From the NCBI RefSeq assembly GCF_001267175.1, contig NZ_CP012358.1:124001-188000 (forward strand): a DNA stretch of 64,000 nt. The letters are read 5' to 3'. Below the pieces are notes generated by a model. The model saw nothing but the letters and a program-made list of their open reading frames with translations. It was not told the DNA's origin and did no database searches. The DNA comes from Thiopseudomonas alkaliphila (GTDB taxonomy: Bacteria; Pseudomonadota; Gammaproteobacteria; Pseudomonadales; Pseudomonadaceae). Made by a program: the position numbers and the translations under genes. This document shows, piece by piece, positions 61,550 to 64,000 of the stretch. Each line of letters begins with the position of its first letter. The stretch's first letter is position 1.

Positions 61550-61891
61550 TTAGCGGCGACTGAGGGCAGGCTGGGAAAAGTTTAGACCAGCAAAACCACT
61601 GAGCATAAATTGCCGGATATTTTGATGGTCTTGCCCATTGGGGGTGGCCAATACCTGCTGGTAGTGCTCGCCAAAGGCTTGCAGTGCCTGTTCTTGGCTT
61701 AGCTGCTCAAGTAGGGCTAAGGAGAAAATCTTGCAAGAGCCTTGGTTTTCGCCAGCCGCATTATGCAGCGGCCCATTACTAAAGGAGCAGGGGTGATAAT
61801 GATAATGCTGAGCGATAAAGGCTAAGGTGTCGGCAAAGCGGTGGCTAGGCTGCTGCAGTGCCTGAATAAATTGATCAAGTGGTGTTGGCAT
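61550..61891 (-). CDS. HopJ family protein
   Basis: Member of the HopJ family (named after a type III effector but widespread as a conserved housekeeping protein); function unknown. 113 aa, complete. Family core: FSNGPLHNAAGENQGSCKIFSLALL, QALQAFGEHYQQVL and PNGQDHQNIRQFMLSGFAGL. No secretion signal is evident. The start at 61891 lies inside a 20-bp tandem duplication that also provides a second, out-of-frame ATG at 61911. No good Shine-Dalgarno is seen before either. Confidence 0.82.
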   Translation of the reverse strand: MPTPLDQFIQALQQPSHRFADTLAFIAQHYHYHPCSFSNGPLHNAAGENQGSCKIFSLALLEQLSQEQALQAFGEHYQQVLATPNGQDHQNIRQFMLSGFAGLNFSQPALSRR

Positions 61892-61920
61892 AGATTGATT
61901 GGTGTTGGCATAGATTGATT
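61881..61920. repeat. Exact 20-bp tandem duplication at the HopJ start
   Basis: Bases 61881-61900 and 61901-61920 are identical. The unit carries a start ATG (minus strand), so the start context of the HopJ gene is doubled; the distal copy also touches the stop codon of the DUF1244 gene (61919-61921). Confidence 0.95.
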
Positions 61921-62185
61921 AAGAGTTGTTTTTAGCAAAAATAGCCAGTTGTTCAGCAGTGGCTGGTAACTGATACTGAGCTTTCCATTCGGCGTAGGGC
62001 ATGCCATACACCATTTCTCGCGCTTGTTCTAAATCCAGTGCAATACCTTGTTGAGCCGCCGCTTCAACATACCATTTGGCAAAGCAGTTACGGCAAAAAC
62101 CGGCAAGGTTCATCAGCTCAATGTTTTGTACATCGGTACGTTGTTGTAAGAGCGCCAGTAAGCGGCGAAAACTCGCCGCTTGCAG
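61919..62185 (-). CDS. DUF1244 family protein, start codon uncertain
   Basis: Conserved DUF1244 protein, function unknown. Core: DVQNIELMNLAGFCRNCFAKWY and REMVYGMPYAEWKAQYQ, with the CxxC pair. The first ATG (62113) would remove about 25-30 conserved N-terminal residues (LQAASFRRLLALLQQRTDVQ). The frame stays open back to base 62206, directly after the TAG of the upstream DUF3108 gene, but contains no ATG, GTG or TTG before 62113. A CTG start at 62185 is the best guess; a start-codon loss or stop read-through is also possible. 88 aa as given, 64 aa from the ATG. Confidence 0.6.
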   Translation of the reverse strand: MQAASFRRLLALLQQRTDVQNIELMNLAGFCRNCFAKWYVEAAAQQGIALDLEQAREMVYGMPYAEWKAQYQLPATAEQLAIFAKNNS

Positions 62186-62206
62186 TTCTAGTAGCTGTTG
62201 TTCTCC

Positions 62207-62920
62207 CTAGCGACCTTTTACTGGCTTGCCAGCAACTTCGGCTTGCTCTAAGACGATTTGATATTCTTTACCATCTTTTTCTACTTGGCGTAGGCTAACT
62301 AATAAATAGTCCCAGTCTTTGGCAAACCATAATTGGGTTTCGCGTTTACTTTGGTTAGGATCGCGTACTCGCTCGACTTTAATAGCCTCAATGCGACCGG
62401 CTTTAGTTTTGACTGATTCGCTGCCAACCACACGAAACTCGTAAGTATCAATATCATCGCCATCCACTACGCGATAACGCATACTTTTTTTCCCTGCCGC
62501 CACATCTTCTTGCAGAGCCAGTTGGTAGGTGGATTTATCGAGTAAGCCGGGCGTTAGGGGCAGGCTAATGGCTTTGCCTTTTTCTGAGCCGGTCACGGTT
62601 TTGGCGCTCCAGTCAAATGACTGCTTAATCTTTTTGCTTTTACCTAAACCGCTGCGGCTATATTCATAACTCAATGGCACTAGCTGATTGTTGGTTTGCT
62701 TAAGAGTACTGCTTTCTTTTAGACTGGCCACCATCATTGCGGCCTGAAAGCTTAGTTGCCAAGTGTCCCCAGCTTGCTTACTGAGGGAGCGCTCTGCGGT
62801 GCCGCTAAAGGGCAGTTGTTTAAAGTCAGCGGTATAAGAGGCATGGAAGGGCTTAAGTTCAGCAGCCAAGGTGGCGCTGCTTAGTAATGAAAAAGCTAAA
62901 CCAATCAATAGGCGACGCAT
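62207..62920 (-). CDS. DUF3108 domain periplasmic protein
   Basis: Function unknown. 237 aa. Signal peptide about residues 1-19 (LLSSATLAA-EL), then a single DUF3108 domain: FHASYTADFKQLPFSGTAERSL, LVPLSYEYSRSGLGKSKKIKQSFDW, and the C-terminal TKAGRIEAIKVERVRDPNQSKRETQLWFAKDWDYLLVSLRQVEKDG. It follows purN on the same strand after 17 nt, as is common in Pseudomonas, so it is probably part of the purMN transcript. Confidence 0.87.
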   Translation of the reverse strand: MRRLLIGLAFSLLSSATLAAELKPFHASYTADFKQLPFSGTAERSLSKQAGDTWQLSFQAAMMVASLKESSTLKQTNNQLVPLSYEYSRSGLGKSKKIKQSFDWSAKTVTGSEKGKAISLPLTPGLLDKSTYQLALQEDVAAGKKSMRYRVVDGDDIDTYEFRVVGSESVKTKAGRIEAIKVERVRDPNQSKRETQLWFAKDWDYLLVSLRQVEKDGKEYQIVLEQAEVAGKPVKGR

Positions 62921-62937
62921 AACTTATGCTCCAGTGA

Positions 62938-63594
62938 TTAATAGAATAATTGTTTGCCGCTGCTAGGTAACAGTTGGCCATCTAGGCTGGCGCCTTGGGC
63001 GGTAAGCACCAAGCGCTGCTGGGCAAACCATTGCACGGCGAGCGGGTAAATTTGGTGTTCGATTTGATGCACTCGCTGGGCTAATGACTCAGCAGTGTCT
63101 TCAGCTTGTACTGTTAAAACACCTTGTATGACTGTTGGCCCACCGTCAAGTTCAGCAGTTACAAAGTGCACGCTGCAGCCATGTTCACGGTCTTGGGCGT
63201 CCAAGGCGCGCTGGTGAGTATGCAGACCTTTGTATTTCGGCAGAAGTGAAGGGTGAATATTCAGTAAGCGTCCAGCGTAATGCTGAGTAAACTCAGGAGT
63301 TAAAATTCGCATAAACCCAGCCAATACCACTAAATCTGGCTGATACTGATCAAGGGTGTCGATCAGCGCCTGATCAAAGCTTAAGCGATCAGCAAAGGCG
63401 GTGTGGTTCAGGGTGTGGGTGGGAATCTGTGCCTGCTGGGCGCGCTGTAAGCCATAAGCCTCATTGCGATTACTGAGCACAGCGACAATCGAGAACAGAT
63501 CGGGTTGTTGTTGCGCGGTATCAATCAGGGCCTGCAGATTACTGCCAGACCCTGAGATTAATACCACTACCCGACAAGGTGAGTGAGTGGGCAT
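62938..63594 (-). CDS. purN: Phosphoribosylglycinamide formyltransferase
   Basis: Folate-dependent GAR transformylase of purine synthesis. 218 aa from the ATG at 63594, which overlaps the purM stop by one base (TAATG); the longer frame runs into purM and is not real. VVLISGSGSNLQALID at the N-terminus, catalytic region LLNIHPSLLPKYKGLHTHQRAL with Asn/His, and HFVTAELDGGPTVIQ with the catalytic Asp. Coupled to purM. Confidence 0.95.
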   Translation of the reverse strand: MPTHSPCRVVVLISGSGSNLQALIDTAQQQPDLFSIVAVLSNRNEAYGLQRAQQAQIPTHTLNHTAFADRLSFDQALIDTLDQYQPDLVVLAGFMRILTPEFTQHYAGRLLNIHPSLLPKYKGLHTHQRALDAQDREHGCSVHFVTAELDGGPTVIQGVLTVQAEDTAESLAQRVHQIEHQIYPLAVQWFAQQRLVLTAQGASLDGQLLPSSGKQLFY

Positions 63595-64000
63595 TAGTGT
63601 TTCTTTAGGTTGTTTAAAACAATGCGTGGCGCATCGGCGTCCGCTGGGTTGATTTGACCAATAATCCAAGGCTGTTCGCCTTGACCGCGTAAGTGCTCAA
63701 GCGCAGTCTCTGCTTGATCTGCAGCCACACAGATAATCATCCCTACACCACAGTTTAGAACACGGTGCATTTCGGTTTCATCAACGTTGCCTTGGGCCTG
63801 TAACCAGTCAAATACTGCAGGGCGCTGCCAGCTGGCAATATCAATGACTGCCTGGGCATTTTCAGGTAAGACCCGTGGAATATTTTCCAGTAAACCACCG
63901 CCAGTGATGTGGGAAATAGCATGCACTGCTGAGGTTTCTTTAATTAGTTTAAGGACAGGTTTAACGTAAATCCGAGTAGGCGCCATTAACAGGTCAGTGA
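63594..64000 (-). CDS. purM: Phosphoribosylformylglycinamidine cyclo-ligase, C-terminal part
   Basis: AIR synthetase of purine synthesis, cut by the right window edge: only the last ~135 residues are present and the frame stays open to base 64000. Visible family segments: [37 protein letters not shown] and [15 protein letters not shown]. The stop TAA overlaps the purN start. Confidence 0.95.
   Translation of the reverse strand, partial: TDLLMAPTRIYVKPVLKLIKETSAVHAISHITGGGLLENIPRVLPENAQAVIDIASWQRPAVFDWLQAQGNVDETEMHRVLNCGVGMIICVAADQAETALEHLRGQGEQPWIIGQINPADADAPRIVLNNLKKH

Noticed and set aside
61550..61891. HopJ gene as evidence for a type III secretion effector
   Set aside because: The HopJ family is widespread in non-pathogens and no secretion genes are in the window; the name alone does not support that role.

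Overview
The window is a core-chromosome segment of a gammaproteobacterium, most likely a low-GC member of the Pseudomonadaceae (Thiopseudomonas/Oblitimonas-like rather than a typical high-GC Pseudomonas). The basis is gene order: gap-nqrABCDEF-apbE-nqrM-sthA-GDPD-lolC-lolD, and yceD-rpmF-plsX-fabD-fabG-acpP-fabF-pabC-mltG-tmk-holB-pilZ-tatD, match blocks known from pseudomonads, as does the phu-type heme locus. The AT-leaning composition and several breaks in the Pseudomonas order suggest a rearranged or streamlined relative. This placement is inference from recalled synteny; no search was run.

Layout. 1-10.7 kb: end of a GAPDH gene, the complete Na+-translocating NADH:quinone reductase operon with its flavin transferase (apbE) and maturation factor (nqrM), soluble transhydrogenase and a glycerophosphodiesterase. 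10.8-19 kb: lipoprotein-sorting genes (one membrane subunit plus lolD), htpX, alaA, msrB, a DUF815 ATPase, a CNNM/CorC-type membrane protein and a CcsA-like membrane protein. 18.9-28.9 kb: a long operon joining ribosomal protein L32, fatty-acid synthesis, folate, peptidoglycan, dTMP, DNA polymerase clamp-loader, pilus and TatD genes. 29-42 kb: hrpA, rlhA, adk, tsaB, rsmJ, topA and a RluA-type pseudouridine synthase. 42-51 kb: a heme-uptake island with a TonB-dependent receptor divergent from tonB-hemS-exbB-exbD-hmuTUV-chaN/phuW. 51-53.5 kb: a His-rich CigR-like protein, an unrecognised acidic protein and argH. 53.5-55.4 kb: an accessory-looking pocket with an Abi_2 (AbiD/AbiF) HEPN protein. 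55.4-64 kb: Fe-type alcohol dehydrogenase, a cation/Ca2+ exchanger, a DASS/SLC13 transporter, the DEAD-box helicase deaD, HopJ, DUF1244 and DUF3108 genes, purN and part of purM.

How the genes work together. Nqr makes a sodium-motive force from NADH, and ApbE and NqrM complete its flavin and iron cofactors. The 42-51 kb genes form a self-contained heme route: receptor, energising TonB/ExbB/ExbD, periplasmic binding protein, ABC importer, and cytoplasmic heme handling by HemS. The rpmF-fab block couples translation to lipid synthesis.

Most noteworthy signals: (1) the abiF-type gene has a strong promoter overlapped by a perfect 16-bp palindrome, and a candidate ~60-nt RNA with its own promoter and terminator runs antisense into the abiF 3' end; (2) the DUF1244 gene has no canonical start codon in its conserved N-terminal part and lies in frame directly after the stop of the DUF3108 gene; (3) an exact 20-bp tandem duplication doubles the start-codon region of the HopJ gene; (4) a 12-bp hairpin sequesters the ribosome-binding site of the His-rich CigR-like gene; (5) a 22-codon leader ORF overlaps the start of deaD; (6) yceD looks leaderless. 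No tRNA, rRNA, CRISPR array, insertion sequence or prophage was seen.
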